Below are positions 41,101-56,100 of a DNA stretch of 64,000 bases, in pieces (within the stretch, counting starts at the first letter, position 1; the number at the start of each line of letters is the position of its first letter). The notes beneath the pieces were generated by a model. It had not been told where the DNA came from, made no database searches, and saw nothing but the letters and a program-made list of their open reading frames with translations. The DNA lies in NCBI GenBank assembly GCA_003118195.1, contig BEXV01002036.1, positions 2,023 to 66,022 on the forward strand, given 5' to 3'. Source of the stretch: Hemicentrotus pulcherrimus (lineage: Eukaryota; Echinodermata; Echinoidea; Camarodonta; Strongylocentrotidae). The translations under genes were made by a program, and so were the position numbers.

Positions 41101-44100
41101 GCCTTTATGGGCCCAGAAGATTTATAAACACATTTTTTTGTTATACATAGCTGCTGTATTTTGAATCAATATTTAAGCACATTGGTGCATGGATGTCACT
41201 TTCAACTGTTCACTACAATTGTAGACTTCAAACATTGCTTTAATCATGAAACAGAAACAGGTACTTATGTTGAGAAATGTGTTAAAAAAAGAAGATACTA
41301 ATTCCATATTCACAATGGAACAAAAGAAGTATATGTTTGAACTTTAATTTGACTTCATGTTTTCAGAGCTGCTAGTGAATGCTGCAGTACAGCAGGATTG
41401 GATTTTTTTTTAGCGAACACTTACTAGGAGTTTGAGGATGGCATCTCTATTCTTCTCCAGCTGGCGTCCCAGCATCTGCCTGAACTTGATGAGCTCCTCA
41501 CTGGGTTTGCCGCTACCGCTCTCGACGCTACCGACACCGCTCCCCTGGATGCAGTTGCCAGGCGACGATAGAACACTCAAGGACGAAGGCACAGCGGTGG
41601 GCGTACCGCCACTCCCTCCTCCTCCTCCACCCCGGTGGCGGAGGGTGGAACTCCTGGTGCTACCACCCCCGGAGGTAGGGGGTTGGTTGGAGGAGGGTTG
41701 GGCGTTGGAGGAAGAGAAAGGAGAGGAGACAGATGTATTTGACATGCTGGACTCCAGGTTGCTGCCTGGGGTGCGCTTCACTAGGGTCTGGAGTGATGCA
41801 AAAGAAGAGGAAAAGAAATTATGATAAAAGTTAAGTTGGTGATGGGCTGATAGTTGACAAGTTTGAGTTCTGGGAAAGTTAAAATATAATTTGTGAGCTT
41901 TTTCATTCTGTTCACGTTACTTTGGAAGAGTCTCAAAGACAAAAAAACGTCCCCTGAAAAGGATAGCTCTTTAAATGCGCTCATATTCAAAAGATGACAA
42001 GTAACAGCTAAGGTTGTGGACCACACTTCATTCCACATGTTTGTGTTGTCCCATATACACATTTCTGTGTACAGTGCATATGACCTTGAACAAAACTGTG
42101 CCAATATCTTATCAATTTGATGGTTCCAAAACCTCACAGTATATATATCTTCCACACAGTTTCTTTCACAATGTAATTGCTTGACCAAATGGCCCCATTT
42201 CACAAAACTTGTCATCAGTGACAAATAACAGTTTTTGTTAAAAGCTACTGAAATCCTAGCTTCTGATTGGTTATCACCAGATTTGTCACTGATTTTTGTC
42301 ATTTGTCATTGAAAAAATACTTAGCGAAATGGGTCCCAGAACTCAACTTTATTTTCAAACCAATGAATCATCTACATGTATCTTACCTGGCATGATCCAT
42401 CCTCTTTAGCACCACAATCGCAGAAGAAGGAGCCATACTTGGCGTAGGAGAGTTCATGACCTTTGTGGCAAACCTTGGCACAGATGGTACAGACACCGAC
42501 CCCGTCTACCATCTTACAAGTGTGACAGTGGTACCTGTGAAAGTTTCAGATGAGAAAAAAACCTTTAGAATCAGTACTTGCATGTATTCACAAGTCTTAC
42601 AATTGTATTCATGCAATGAAACAAGTTAAACATTAATATTTCTAAAGGACCAAAAGACAATTTCTAAAACTGAATTTGAATTGTAAAAGTGAGGAAGATA
42701 TGATATACTCGGTGAAGGCATTTCATTTTTTTTTCTCAACTCATTTTTTGGAACACCCAGTTTAAAATGTTAAGTAGAATTTTTTGTTTAAATGCATGAT
42801 ACATGTATGTGATGGTGTATTCAAAACTACTAGGACAATGATGGATAAACAGCAGTATTTTGAAATAGTGGCTAAGATTTTCATTAAAACAAAACTACAG
42901 CATGCTTATCATACAAATGACTTATCATCAGTCCTATTTTCTATAAAATGTTCTTTAAATGCTTTGCTTTTGATGAATTAAAAAAAAAAAAAAAAAAAAA
43001 AANNNNNNNNNNNNNNNNNNNNNNNNNNNNNNNNNNNNNNNNNNNNNNNNNNNNNNNNNNNNNNNNNNNNNNNNNNNNNNNNNNNNNNNNNNNNNNNNNN
43101 NNNNNNNNNNNNNNNNNNNNNNNNNNNNNNNNNNNNNNNNNNNNNNNNNNNNNNNNNNNNNNNNNNNNNNNNNNNNNNNNNNNNNNNNNNNNNNNNNNNN
43201 NNNNNNNNNNNNNNNNNNNNNNNNNNNNNNNNNNNNNNNNNNNNNNNNNNNNNNNNCCCCCCCCCCCCTCCAACAAAAATGGAGTCAAATATTTCAGAGA
43301 TCAGTGAAAGGTATAGATAATTATGTCCAATATCATGCAAATATTACTAAAGAGGAAAAACTTTCATACATGCTATAGTGTATAGAAGGGACATGCTAAA
43401 GGACTGTACTGTAATAATTTCCACATGGGAATGACTTGCTGGAAATATTCTTATGTTGTTAAATCCATTATCAATAAGTGATTCCCAAAATTCACAAAGA
43501 TAAACCTGCAAAATTAAAATGCTTATATAATATTAAATCTCCCGGTAGATAACATATTAATAGATTTCAATCAAATTTCATAAAAACTCACTGAGTCTTC
43601 TCCTCCTGAGTCATCCTCTTCCATAGCAATGTCTTCCGCCCAATCAGAATCCACATCTAGCAAGGCAGCATCCATGTCGAAAGAGGGGAGGGCAGACCTA
43701 TGGGCAGAGGGACAAAGACAATCACAAAATCTTTAAATAGTTCCTAAGAACTTTAAAAGACCCCTCTAAAAAACTAAAAAGCAAATCAATCAATTCTATA
43801 TGACAGTGAGTTAACTGTGATGAAGAAGTACATGTGTAAAATTAAATTCAAAAAACATATTGATTCATTATTTACAGGTCCTTTTAAGAACAGTTAAACC
43901 TGTTTTACAGGCCACCTTTCTTTAGTGACCATATATTTTGTCTCCCTCAAGAAAAAAAATGTGTGTTAAAGACCCTGTCTAGAAAGGCCACCTGTCTACA
44001 GTGGCCACTTTTTCTGTTTCCCTTGGGTGGCCCTGATAGACAGGTCTGACTGTCCAATGCAGTATACACACTGTGTGGTTAAAGTGTTGACTGGTAAACT

Positions 44101-47100
44101 TACTTGTCTCCAGACTGCTTGAGAGCTCCTAGTACATTGGCTACATAGGACAGGAGATAGCATGCTGCCTCCATCACTGTGTGGTGCTGTAGAGTTTGAC
44201 AACAAATGAATAAATCAGTATATGAATAATAATTCAAGTTTCAAGTTTTTATTGTTCCACATTTTACAAAAAATATAGACATTCATATAAAATAAAATAT
44301 TATACAATATGATTGTAGTATAAATGATCACATATCAATGATTCTCAATTCATATAATAGATTAATTATGTATCTATATAGCGCCTTCTGGGAGTATTTT
44401 TTGAAGGTATTGGGTGATTGCTGGTTGGGAAGAAATCTGGGTAGGTTATTCCAGTTTGTGAGCAGCAGTTGTGAATGCTCTTTCATCAAGTGTGGGTAAT
44501 ATACTGAATTGGGATGATCAAATGGGAGAAGGAACAGTTTTAAAGGGATCCGGTAACATTGTCTTAGATCCTTTAAAAATATTCTTGATTTAGCTCATGC
44601 TGCAATGATAATTATAAACCTTTAGGTCAGTCAGGAACCTCATGACTTTTACAAGCCGATCGCCTGTCTGATTATCAAGATATTTATGATTGAAAAGCGA
44701 AATCAAATTTTGCGTTTGCCAGACGGTTTTCTTAATACTACAGTCTATTGGGGAAAATGATTAAGGTAAAATCGGTCACTCAAAGGTTTTTACTTTTTTT
44801 AGGCACTTCTTGATCATTTTGAAGTGCATTTTTTTTAGGGCTTCAATATAACACCATATCACAGACACTGATACCACGTAGGGCCATGCATCTCAGATTT
44901 AACATAGTTTAACGATCCCTTTAAAGGAGCTACTTATTGAGTTAGTGAGATTATATGTCTAACACACCATTGACAAAATCTATTAATGACAATGGTTCTT
45001 TTCTCAGAGCATTAAAACAAATCTTAGAGGGCAAATGCCTCTGCCCCCATCTTTTTAGGGAGAAATAATTTATATAATTTTTTAGAACAATCATTATAAA
45101 TGTAAAAGTCAAACACCATTATAATACAATTTATAGTTTTGTAGTGCATTTATTTTTGTGGTGGAAACTGTTATATAACCTTGAAGCTTTTGGTAAATTT
45201 ATCCCATGATAAATACAATGTGACCCAGGGAGAGATTATTTGTGTGGCTCATAAAGTGTCATCGCCTTTCTGGCTCTCAAATCATGACTCACCTTTCCTT
45301 CTGTCACATCTTCACCGATCTTCTCCGCTACGTCTTTGTGAGATAGGTAAGATTTGCTGCAAGAAAATACAATGAAAAATATAATGTTAGCACATGGTGA
45401 GAGGAAATGTAAAAATAAAGAGATGAGTTGCATTCATTTATTAATAAAGCTCTATTCTTTTTAAGTGCAACTATGAAGGAACATCAAGACTTAGGATGCA
45501 AACAGGTGAATGTTATAAATTTTTATACCATTCAACTTACATGGAGTTATTCACAAGAAGATGTTCACTGTACATATTTTAAATTATATTGAATATCCAT
45601 TTTTGTGTCAAATCAAATGATACAACCCTATAATATCATTCTTATTATGCCAACATGTATGTAAATGAAAGCCCATCCCTTGCGAATTCATGAATATGTG
45701 ATTACAAACTGGACAGCTGATCAAAAGATCTCATTACTGACATTTTCAGTTTATATTGTTTATATTGCTAAGAGTACTATGCACTAAAAAATAGTTACAC
45801 ATCTCCACCCTATCTTATAAAGAGTCTCCATTGAACCAAGTCAAATGTGATATCAATTACTTATACTTACATAAGAAAAGGTTAAGTTAATACATACGTT
45901 GTGTATACATGGGGAGGAAGAGAGGTTTGCAGTATGGCTCAGGTGTAACATCAAGTAAAACACCAAGGAAAAATATCATGTTTAAATGATACTTAGGATA
46001 ACTATAGGACATGATGTTAAAATCCACTCAGTTGTAGCCCATACAACTGTACCAGGGGTGATAGCCAGCACTAACCCCCTCCCCTTGAAAAAAGAAAAGA
46101 AAAGAATTCTAGGGGAAAAATGGCACCTTACAACATTCCCCCCTTTTGTGTAAGAAAATTTGTAAAAAATCGGGGTAAAATCGGGAGGAAAAAAATAAAT
46201 CCGGAAAAAAATCGGGAAAACAAATAAAAAAATAAAAAATCAGGAAACCAATTTAAATCGGGTAATTATCAGGCCTGCTGTAATTACCATGAAGCTAGCC
46301 ATTCCCCTGCTGCACTGAACAGCTCAATGTGACCCATGCCTGACCCAGCACCAGCCAGTGTGATCATGACGGGCATGAGCTCCGCAATGCCGAACGTCTC
46401 GCTGCCGATGTTTGAGAGGAGCTGAGTACACATAGGGATGAGTGCCCGCAGCAGTGCAGAGGCCACGCCTTCACCAACGGCACTGGAGAGATGGAAATAC
46501 AATGTAAAATTGCATTATTCAGTCAAACCTGCTTTAGTGACCACCTGTCTACAAAACCATCTGTCTACAAGCACGTTTTCTGTTTCCCTTGAGAATGGTT
46601 TCTCATTGAAACACGTACTATAGGAACCCGTCTACTAAGACAACGTGTCTACAGAGACCACTTTTTGTGTTTCCCTTGGGCGGTCGCTGTAAACAGGTTT
46701 GACTGTATTACAAACATCTCTGCCCACATCATATTGTCAATATGCTCTTAAGAATGATCTGTTAATCACTGATTGTAATTCCTTATTTTTCCTTCAGTTT
46801 TGAGCGATTGATTGCATAAATCAATGTAGTGTATGCATGATGCGAAAAATCATCAGACAAATCATAAAAGTTATTTGATCTAACAAATGATCAGCACAAA
46901 ATGACAAAGTAAGATTTACAAACACTCAGTAAAAATTCATATTCATGTGTAAAGAGGAACTCTAACTTTATAGTCATTCATTACAATCTAAAAAACAAGT
47001 TTTAAGTAAGACAATATCAGCTCTTTAGCTGTGTATCAAAAAAATTAAATCTCTTTTACAATGAATTACAATTACAATGAAACCACACTTTCTAACTACA

Positions 47101-50100
47101 GGGAGACAAAATATGAACAATGCCAGGTAAATCATATTTTTACATTTGTCAGTGAATAAAACTAGACACAGCAACCTGTTGTAAATAAAAATCTGCCTAA
47201 AAAAAATAAAGTATGAATAAGTTGAACATGTTAAGTTCAGACTGGTAGATTAAGACTGTCCCTATGCTCACCTGTTTTCCTTGACAATGTAAGAAGTCAA
47301 GCTCTGTAATAAGACCCTGTTCTCCTGCCCCTTGCCACCGGGATCACTGTCTCTGATGATGCGGGAGAGCCAACTCTGAAGGGCCTTGGGGTTGGAGCTA
47401 CCTTGTCTACCCAGCGTGGAGCAGAGAGTGTCGATGTAGGTATCACTTGGATGTTCCTCGGCTACAAAATAAGAAAAATAGTGATTAGAATTAGCGATGG
47501 GACTAATGACTAATAATAATAACAACAACACCAATCACTACCATCATTATCATCAATATCATCATCGTCAACACCATCATCATCAACAACAACATAATCA
47601 TCATCATCATCACAATCATCATCATCATCACAATCATCACCATCATCCTCATGATCATCATCATCATCATCATCGTCACCATCATCGTCACCATCATCAT
47701 CATCATCGTCACCATCATCGTCACCATCATCATCATAATCATCATCATCATTAATGGTAAGTCTTATGCAACGGGACCCAGTTTATTGATGGCAGTGATG
47801 CTCCTGCATCTCAATTTTACTTTTTCAACCTAGCTATTGCGTACATCGCTCAAACCGCTTCATGGACATCTTTTCACTGGGTTTCCATTTAGGACTTTGC
47901 CAATTCAAATACAACCAACTTTTACTTTCTCTTAAATCTTTTAGAATAACAAAAGACAGACGAGGAGGAGGATAAGAGTATTTGGAAGATTATTGAATAT
48001 CTGAATAGTTGCTTTGACACATTGTACTTCAGAGCGATACGGACAAAAGATCACAATCTGATTAGGAATAACTTACCAATTTGCATGAGTTTGTTAAAGA
48101 ACTTGAGGATCTTTGTTCCATATTCCACAGACAGGTTTTCATTTGCTGCTGAGAGCAGGACATCAATAAGGTCTGAAATAAAAAGTTTTGAGATTAAGGA
48201 TAAAGTGTTGCATGAAATTAAAGTTAAGCAATGTTGAATGACAAATCAGTAAGTTGATGAGACAAAGAATGTTTATTATTGCTTACCATATGTAATACAA
48301 TGATACCTGATATGCAATATTTATTCATTTTTTTTTTATTACTTCATTTTCAGGAACATAATGGATTATAAAGGAGTATAATATCGAATACTGAATACTG
48401 TTTCTGTTTTATCATGTCATATCATATATCTATGCGATGTATCTCTTAGGTAAAGTTGTATGTAAAATGTGGGCAAAGCAAATTTCCATTGGAAGATTTT
48501 TTGAATAACACTAACTTGGGATAGCACTATTGAAAGTGCAAGGTATACAAACAATAAATAAAAACCTCACTTGAATGATATTGTTTTGATTAGAATTGTG
48601 TATGCCTACTTATGTTAAAATGATGCAATTTGAGAATTTTCTTTTTCATTACCTGCTCGTTCGGTATAGAGCTTCTCTAAGGCTCGCTTAGCAGCCTCCT
48701 TCTCTAGATGAGACTCCATGGCTTGTATACACTCCTGATAGATGCAGTCATCCAGCACACTGTACAATGAATTATTTGGAAAGGTATATGTGAATATCAT
48801 TTACTTAGAAGAAAAGGCTGTACAACAGGTCTAAGTTAGTGTGGCGGCTCCCATAGATGCAGTCATCCAGCACACTGTACAATGAATTATTTGGAAAGGT
48901 ACATGTGAACATCATTTACTTTGAATAAAAAGCTGTATAACAAGTCTAAGTTAGTATGATTTTGATAGATGCAGTTACCCAGCACACTGTATAACATACT
49001 ATGGAGAATGGACCAACTAAAATCTCATTCACTTCAAGTAAAAGGCTGAATCTAAATCAAGTGAGATTCTAGTAGACACATAAATCTACATGTAAAATAC
49101 ACGTACTATACAAGTAAGTAATGTACGATACATCCAAGTCTCATTCATTTGGGTTGAAAGTTGTTCAAAGAGAAAATAAAATTTGATTGTTATAGATACA
49201 TGTATATTCATCCAATTAAACCATGCAGGAGTCATCATAAGTCTAGTTTAAACAAGGTCACTCACCTGTCTTGGGCATGCTTGGTGAAGATGTCATGATA
49301 AGTTCTAAACACCTGGAAAAAGAATCTAGTCAGGAATTCCTCGCCATCTTGTGGGCCCACAATCTGAGAGACTACTGAAGTTGCCTGTAAGACAGACAGA
49401 GAGACAGAAAAATAAAGAGATGAGAAAAAAAGATATGTAGAGAGAGACAGAAAGAAACAGAGAGAGCACGGGAGAGAGAGAGATAGTTTGATGTAAAAAA
49501 TGTAAAAAACACAGGGATGAGAGAAAAAAAAATAAGAATGGTGAGATAACCATTAAGAGAGAATTTTCAGGTAAACAGATGCACATCCTCAAAATACATG
49601 ATCATGTAATAGCAGGCAAGAGAGAGAGGGAGAGAAAGAGAGAGAAAGAGAGGGGGCGGGCGGGGGAGGGAGGAGAGAAAGACTTGCTTAATAAAGTAGA
49701 ATAAATTTTCTTTATCTTTTCTCTAAAATTAAAGTAAGTACTAAAATTTATTACAACTTTTGGTTCATTCTCCAAAATTTACATCCTGATTTGTTGGAAG
49801 TTGGAAATTAAAGACTAAACATACCGATTCTGCAACTGATTCTGTGCTTGCATCCAGGAGCAGCGGGAGGAGAACCTCAACCATCCGATCCTTGTTGGCC
49901 TTAGACTCTGGGCACCAGCTGATAAATGCAAAAATATATGAATATATTCTATACTGCTCTGAACTATCAAGTGGATATTATGGTAATTAAACTTAGTTAA
50001 TAACCAAAGTATCACATCAAGATTTATATAAGACAATTTGAACACCAACAGCTAAAATGCTGGTATGTGATTGAAAGAACTCTGAACTTTCACCTTCGGA

Positions 50101-53100
50101 CATGAGTATATATTCTATAATGAGCTGAACTATCAAATGGATATATATATATATGGTAATTAAACTTAGTTAATAACCCAGGTATCACATCAAGATTTAT
50201 ATGAGACCATTTGAACATCAACAGCTAAAATGCTGGTACATGTATGTGATCGAAAGAACTCTGAACTTTCACCTTCGGACATGAGTATATATACTGTAAT
50301 GATCTGAACTCTCAAATGGATATATGGTAATAACTTGGTTAATAACCAAAGTATCACATCAACATATATATAAAACTATTTGTACAGCGAGAGCTAAAAT
50401 ACTGGAGTGTGATAAAAAAAAATGCTGAATTTTGACTTCTGGACATGAATATATTCTATAATGATCTGAACTCTCAAATGGATATATGGTAATAACTTGG
50501 TTAATAACCAAAGTATCACATCAAAATTTATATAAAACTATTTGTACAGCGAGAGCTAAAATGCTTGTGTGCGACTGGAAGAACTCTGAACTTTAACCTC
50601 TGGACATGAACATATGCTATGATTTGAACTATCAAATAGATATATATATGGTTATTAAACTTAGTTAATAACCAAACTATAACATCAAAATTTATATAAG
50701 ACCATTTGAACAGCAACAGCTAAAAAGCTGGTATGATATCAAAGGAACTCTGAACTATGACCTTTGGACACAAAAGATTCCATGCTTTAGTCATAATACA
50801 TTAAGCTAAATTTTACAGACAAAAAAGGTGTCAACTTACTCTGAGAGATCTGAAGTGAAGCGGACAAGTGATGCCATGACATGCTGTACAGCTGCTGCGA
50901 TGTTGAAAGTCGTCTGGTCTGATTTCACACAAAAATAGGACAAGGACAAATTAAACAAAATAAGGTACTTGAAAGTCTTTGCATGCCATACATTTATTGA
51001 CTTATCACATTTGATCTCTCCGTAGTTCATGACTTAATTTGGGTTATTTCGGAATAGGCTCCGAAAGATTTAAAACAAAATTTTATATTATATGATATTA
51101 TAATTATTCTGGGGATTAATCCTGACAAGCAAATTTTGCTATCATTCCCCCCCCCCCACATACTGGTTTACCGTGTTTACTCATTATTTCCCCCTTTGTC
51201 GCTTCTTGGGTTTTTTGTTATTGATGTTGTTGTTGTTGTATGCATTCCTTTGTATTTTTAACTGGAAAGTGAATAAATAAATGAAATGATTGTCAAGGCT
51301 TATTCCATTCCACAGGAATCAGATGGCTTATTTATATCAAAGATAAACTTGAGTTCTGGTAATGCGATTGCATTGTGAAAGAAAAGGTGTGGAATGGATC
51401 ATAAAAGTTGATCATATAGCATCTAAGTAATGGTTTGTAATGCAAGGTTCTGGAGTCATCAAAATCATCATAAATTTGGCAGAGTCTTGGTAAAGTAACA
51501 ATCACTTACACAGAAAGATGTATATGGGACAACACACATGGTGTCGGGGCTAGTACTACCCTAATTTAGTTATCTTTCTATGCTCATTCCTCAGCCAGTA
51601 TACATTTCCTTCCAAAATTGTTTGGCACATGACATTTATTTGTAATCTTGAACATTCAGTGTAAGTTTCGTTAGATTCTGTGAGAATTCATTTTCTTTCT
51701 TTACCAGAACTCAAGTTTGCCTATGGGAATATACTAAGAGAAATAAGTAGTCAATATAAAATTAATAGCACTAGATGGCATGGTAAACCAGATATATACA
51801 TTTATCAAATAGTATCCTAAAAATTACTTACCTTTACAGAAGCTGGTAACCATAAAAAGATCATAAATTCAAAATGACCAATTTGTAAAGATTTTCTTAT
51901 TTGTATTCCAAGAAACAAGGAGTTTTTTTTTATGCAATAAGCATATCCAACCAACATATAAAACCAAGATATGCATTCATAGAGCTTTACTTGTAGAATA
52001 AAAAGATCTATATTACAATCAGATCATTGAGAATTCAAATTAGTTATAATTCAGAAATTACATGTAGATAACTAATACTTGCAGATACAAATGTACAGAT
52101 ATTCAACAGCAGTCATAATCACTTATGATGCAAAACTTATTATGCAAATTCGTAACTCTGGATTTTGTTCTACAAACAATATACAAGTACATGGATGTTA
52201 CAAGTGTTCAAATCGAAAATGAATATATAACATGTGTCCAAAAAAAAACTTACTGGAGTATAATCCAAGATGAGCTGTTCTTAGCAAGTTCAGATAATTC
52301 TCAGACAAGTTGGTCTCCTCTGTAGAATTATCACCCTGCAGAATAGAAAAAAAAAAACCAATATGCATTCATCAAAACTACTTTGCACATCAGGGGTTAT
52401 ATAAATCATAAATAGAGAAATAGGAAATGAGGATGGGTAATGAAAAACACATCTACAGCTTGACCATCTTGCAAATAAAATTTAAATTAAAGAGATCACT
52501 AAAAAAATGGAGATTGATTGCAATGTTAATTTTTGTTCTCACTTTTGCAAAACTAGATGTATGTATACATATTGAAATACAAGTCCAACAGTAATTGATG
52601 ACAAAATAACATACACGTCAGAACATTTCTTAAAATTTATTTTATACTATCAGACAATATTTTAACCCTGATATCCCTCATTATCAATATGATAATCATA
52701 TATTGACCCAAAGCTCTTAAGAACTTTCTTATTGTCTAAATTAATCAGTTTTCCCTCCTCAATTTTCTAACAATTGATCTTATTTTTCACTTCTTCATAG
52801 TTTGATAAAAATTAAAATGTTTATTAATTCAACCAATCTGAAAGAAAATTGCAAATTGCCAATTTGTACACAAAAAAGGTGATTTCATATTTTACCCCGC
52901 ATTGCCAATTTAAAGACTGTAATCATGATAAGTTACAATTGAATTACTCTTGTTCGAGGATGGCACTACATACTGCATTGCCTAGAGACCCTAATTTTTC
53001 GGTGATTTTTTCTCTTTCTGCTGATGCAAAATGCGTAATTCCTAGCGTTCTGGATCAAAATGCAATAACATCACTAAAAGGAGACATAGTACCACTATGG

Positions 53101-56100
53101 GTTAGAGAATCAAAGGGTGGTATTCTCGAAAGTGGACTAACTTTAGTCCATGGTTTAATCCTCCGACTAAGTATGGAATGCCAAGTGTCCATATGAATAT
53201 GTTTTTGAATAATTTAATCTGTCACTAAATTGAAATAAAATGTAACAACATGATTTAATAAACAACGATATAACTATGAAATGATTATGCTATCATGGTA
53301 ATTTAGGGACATATCGAGTATTCAAAAACATTTTCATATGAATATTTGGCATTCCATACTAAGTCGGAGGATTAAACCATGGACTAAAGTTAGTCTGCTT
53401 TCGAGAATACCACCCAAAGTTAATTGGAAGTCATTTTCTTACCAAGGAGGGGATGGATGGAAAGTCTCCCATAGAGATCCCGTTCCATTTCTCCACAGCC
53501 TTTTTAACAGGGCTAGGCAGGGCCATTAGCATGGTGAGGCCGTGGGCAGAGGCTGGAGAGGCACGGTTGGATGCGATGCGCAGCACGGCTCCGTAGCCAG
53601 AGAGGGCTCTGCACGTCAGCTGCTCAAATTTCATGTCAGAGTTCTTGTCCAGCTGGCCGAGCAGGCATGATCTGACAAATAAAAAAATCAACATTAATAC
53701 AAAATTAGAAAAATTGTAATTAGAATTGAGAAAAACTTTGATCAATGTAAATGGGATGTTCGCACACAATGGCTTTTAACCCCCTTCTGTGCCACTAAAT
53801 TTTGATGATCATAATACTTGCCAGAGCCTCGGCTGACATACAGATACATGTAGTCTCCATATATTTGAATAAACTTGTGAACAGGTCTATCGTTACTGCA
53901 TTACAATTCAAGAAAAGCTTTGATCCATGTAGATGACAACTTGGCAAGCATTCTGTACGAGGCTAGGGTTAGATAGCTTTCGAAAAATCACCAATTTTCA
54001 TTTGCAATGCTCGTTTTGAATCTACAACCACCCACCTGGAATACAGGCCGAACATTTCCACAAGTTGACTGATGATTGGCTGAAGTTCTTGAGCCACTTC
54101 CATTCCTGCACGGGGATCTTCTTCATCCTGAGTTGTAAAAAAAAAAGGCAAAAAAAGAAGAAAAAAAAAAAGTTAAGTCGAATAAAATGGTCGTGAAACT
54201 GTAGGAATTGTATTTAATTCATATTCATAATTTGCCCAATTTAATCCCTACTAAAGAAAATACACGTACATCAATAATTTATTCTACATAATTAATCGAT
54301 TAAATAAAAAAGACAATCATCCTAATACACACAGAAAGTATATCAATTTATTCCATTTAAATGTTCAACAGTATCTGGCCATTCACTACACAGACCTCTT
54401 CCCAGTTATTTTACATTCAAATATGTGAATCTATTGGTCTTTGAATATTATATCGTATTCACAATCTTTGTTTCTTATGTTATTTACATGTATGTGTGTT
54501 ATTTGCTCTTATCAAATCTGTAAATATTCTATATGCATTGTTTTTTTAATTGTGCAGGGCCTTCAGGGATACGGAAGCAATTTGTTTAAACAAAGAGGTG
54601 ACCCTGCTTAAATAAATCTGTGAATAAATAAATAAAATATACCTTAACAAAATTACAACAAATTGCATAATCATAAGGAATACTGTACATCTGACTCACC
54701 ATGGCTTTCATGAATCGATCCTGAAGTGAGATCCGCAGCTTGCCGATGACAGAATCTATAGTGTAGAGCAGGTGCAGGCTGGGAAGGGTAGAGGCCGGAA
54801 GTACATCGGTCGGTCTTGCATCCAAGGGCATTTGTGAGAGCTGTCAGAGAGAACAGAGAAACAAGTTTTCAAACCAAAAGAGTTCTTCTGTAGGTATATT
54901 GATCATAAACATCATCACGCATTAGATGGTACTAGTCACCTAGAAAATAATTTGTGTACAGCTAGAATGTACCAAATCAACTTCAAACAAACTAACCTGG
55001 CCTTCTAGGGGCAAACATTTAAAGAGAAGAAAGAAATAAAGAAAATCATAAACCTCTTCTTTTATAGATTAATTTCAAAATTCAAATTACACTTTAAAAG
55101 ATTTGTTTCACTGATAATTTGGGCATACATTGTAGGATACCTTCAATGGATATAATGGATATAAACTTCAAAATACACAAATTGATTCTGTTATTTTCTG
55201 GAAGAAAAATGTAGATATTCTTAGTCCAAACACATTGTTTAACACTCAAATTCTTGGCCGGGCTTTGCCACCAATAGAGAAACAAAGAGGTCAATGTACC
55301 TGTCTGGCAATGGATTCTTGTGCCATCTGAACATCAAACTTGACAGTGTGGCAATGCTTGATGACTATGTCCAGGAGACTCTCTGCCTCCGTGTCTGGAA
55401 GTCTCTGTTCACAGAGGTGTTCCTGTACAAAAAAGAAAAAGAAATATTTGGTTGGATTATGTTTGTCAGTGCTCATAATGATACACACTACAGGTTCATG
55501 GGGGGGGGGGGGGGGNNNNNNNNNNNNNNNNNNNNNNNNNNNNNNNNNNNNNNNNNNNNNNNNNNNNNNNNNNNNNNNNNNNNNNNNNNNNNNNNNNNNN
55601 NNNNNNNNNNNNGGGGGGGGGGGGGAGGTAGAAAATAACCAATGACGAGATTGTAAAATTGTTAGCTGATACACTAATGACATCACAGGAGCACTATCCG
55701 TGCATAAACTTTGATGATAGGCCTTATATCGATATTCATAATTCATACATAGAGTAGTAGCCATATTTTGACTCAAAAGTTTTAATTCAAATATCTGCAG
55801 ATTAACATGTACATGTACATGTATACTTGCTGTTGAAGGTCAATGTCATGTACTTTCGTACATGTACCATGATGTGTAGGGTAATTAACTGGATTATTCA
55901 GGGGATTCTTTTTAGGATATAAAGCTTTGGGCATAAAAAGCAAACTCCGAGACTCTATTCTTAGTAGTAAAGCCAAGCAACTGAGAACAGAAGTAAATAT
56001 TCTCATCATACATGTATATCATCAAAATTAAAGGAAACAGTTAAAGTAACTTCCAAATCACATTCATGAATTTTGTGTCATTCTATCATCATTTTACATA

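Noticed and set aside
42941..43340. Frames spanning the N gap
   Set aside because: They consist of N and homopolymers.
47497..47754. His/Asn-rich 85-codon frame
   Set aside because: CAT/CAC triplet microsatellite; the other strand gives poly-Met/Val.
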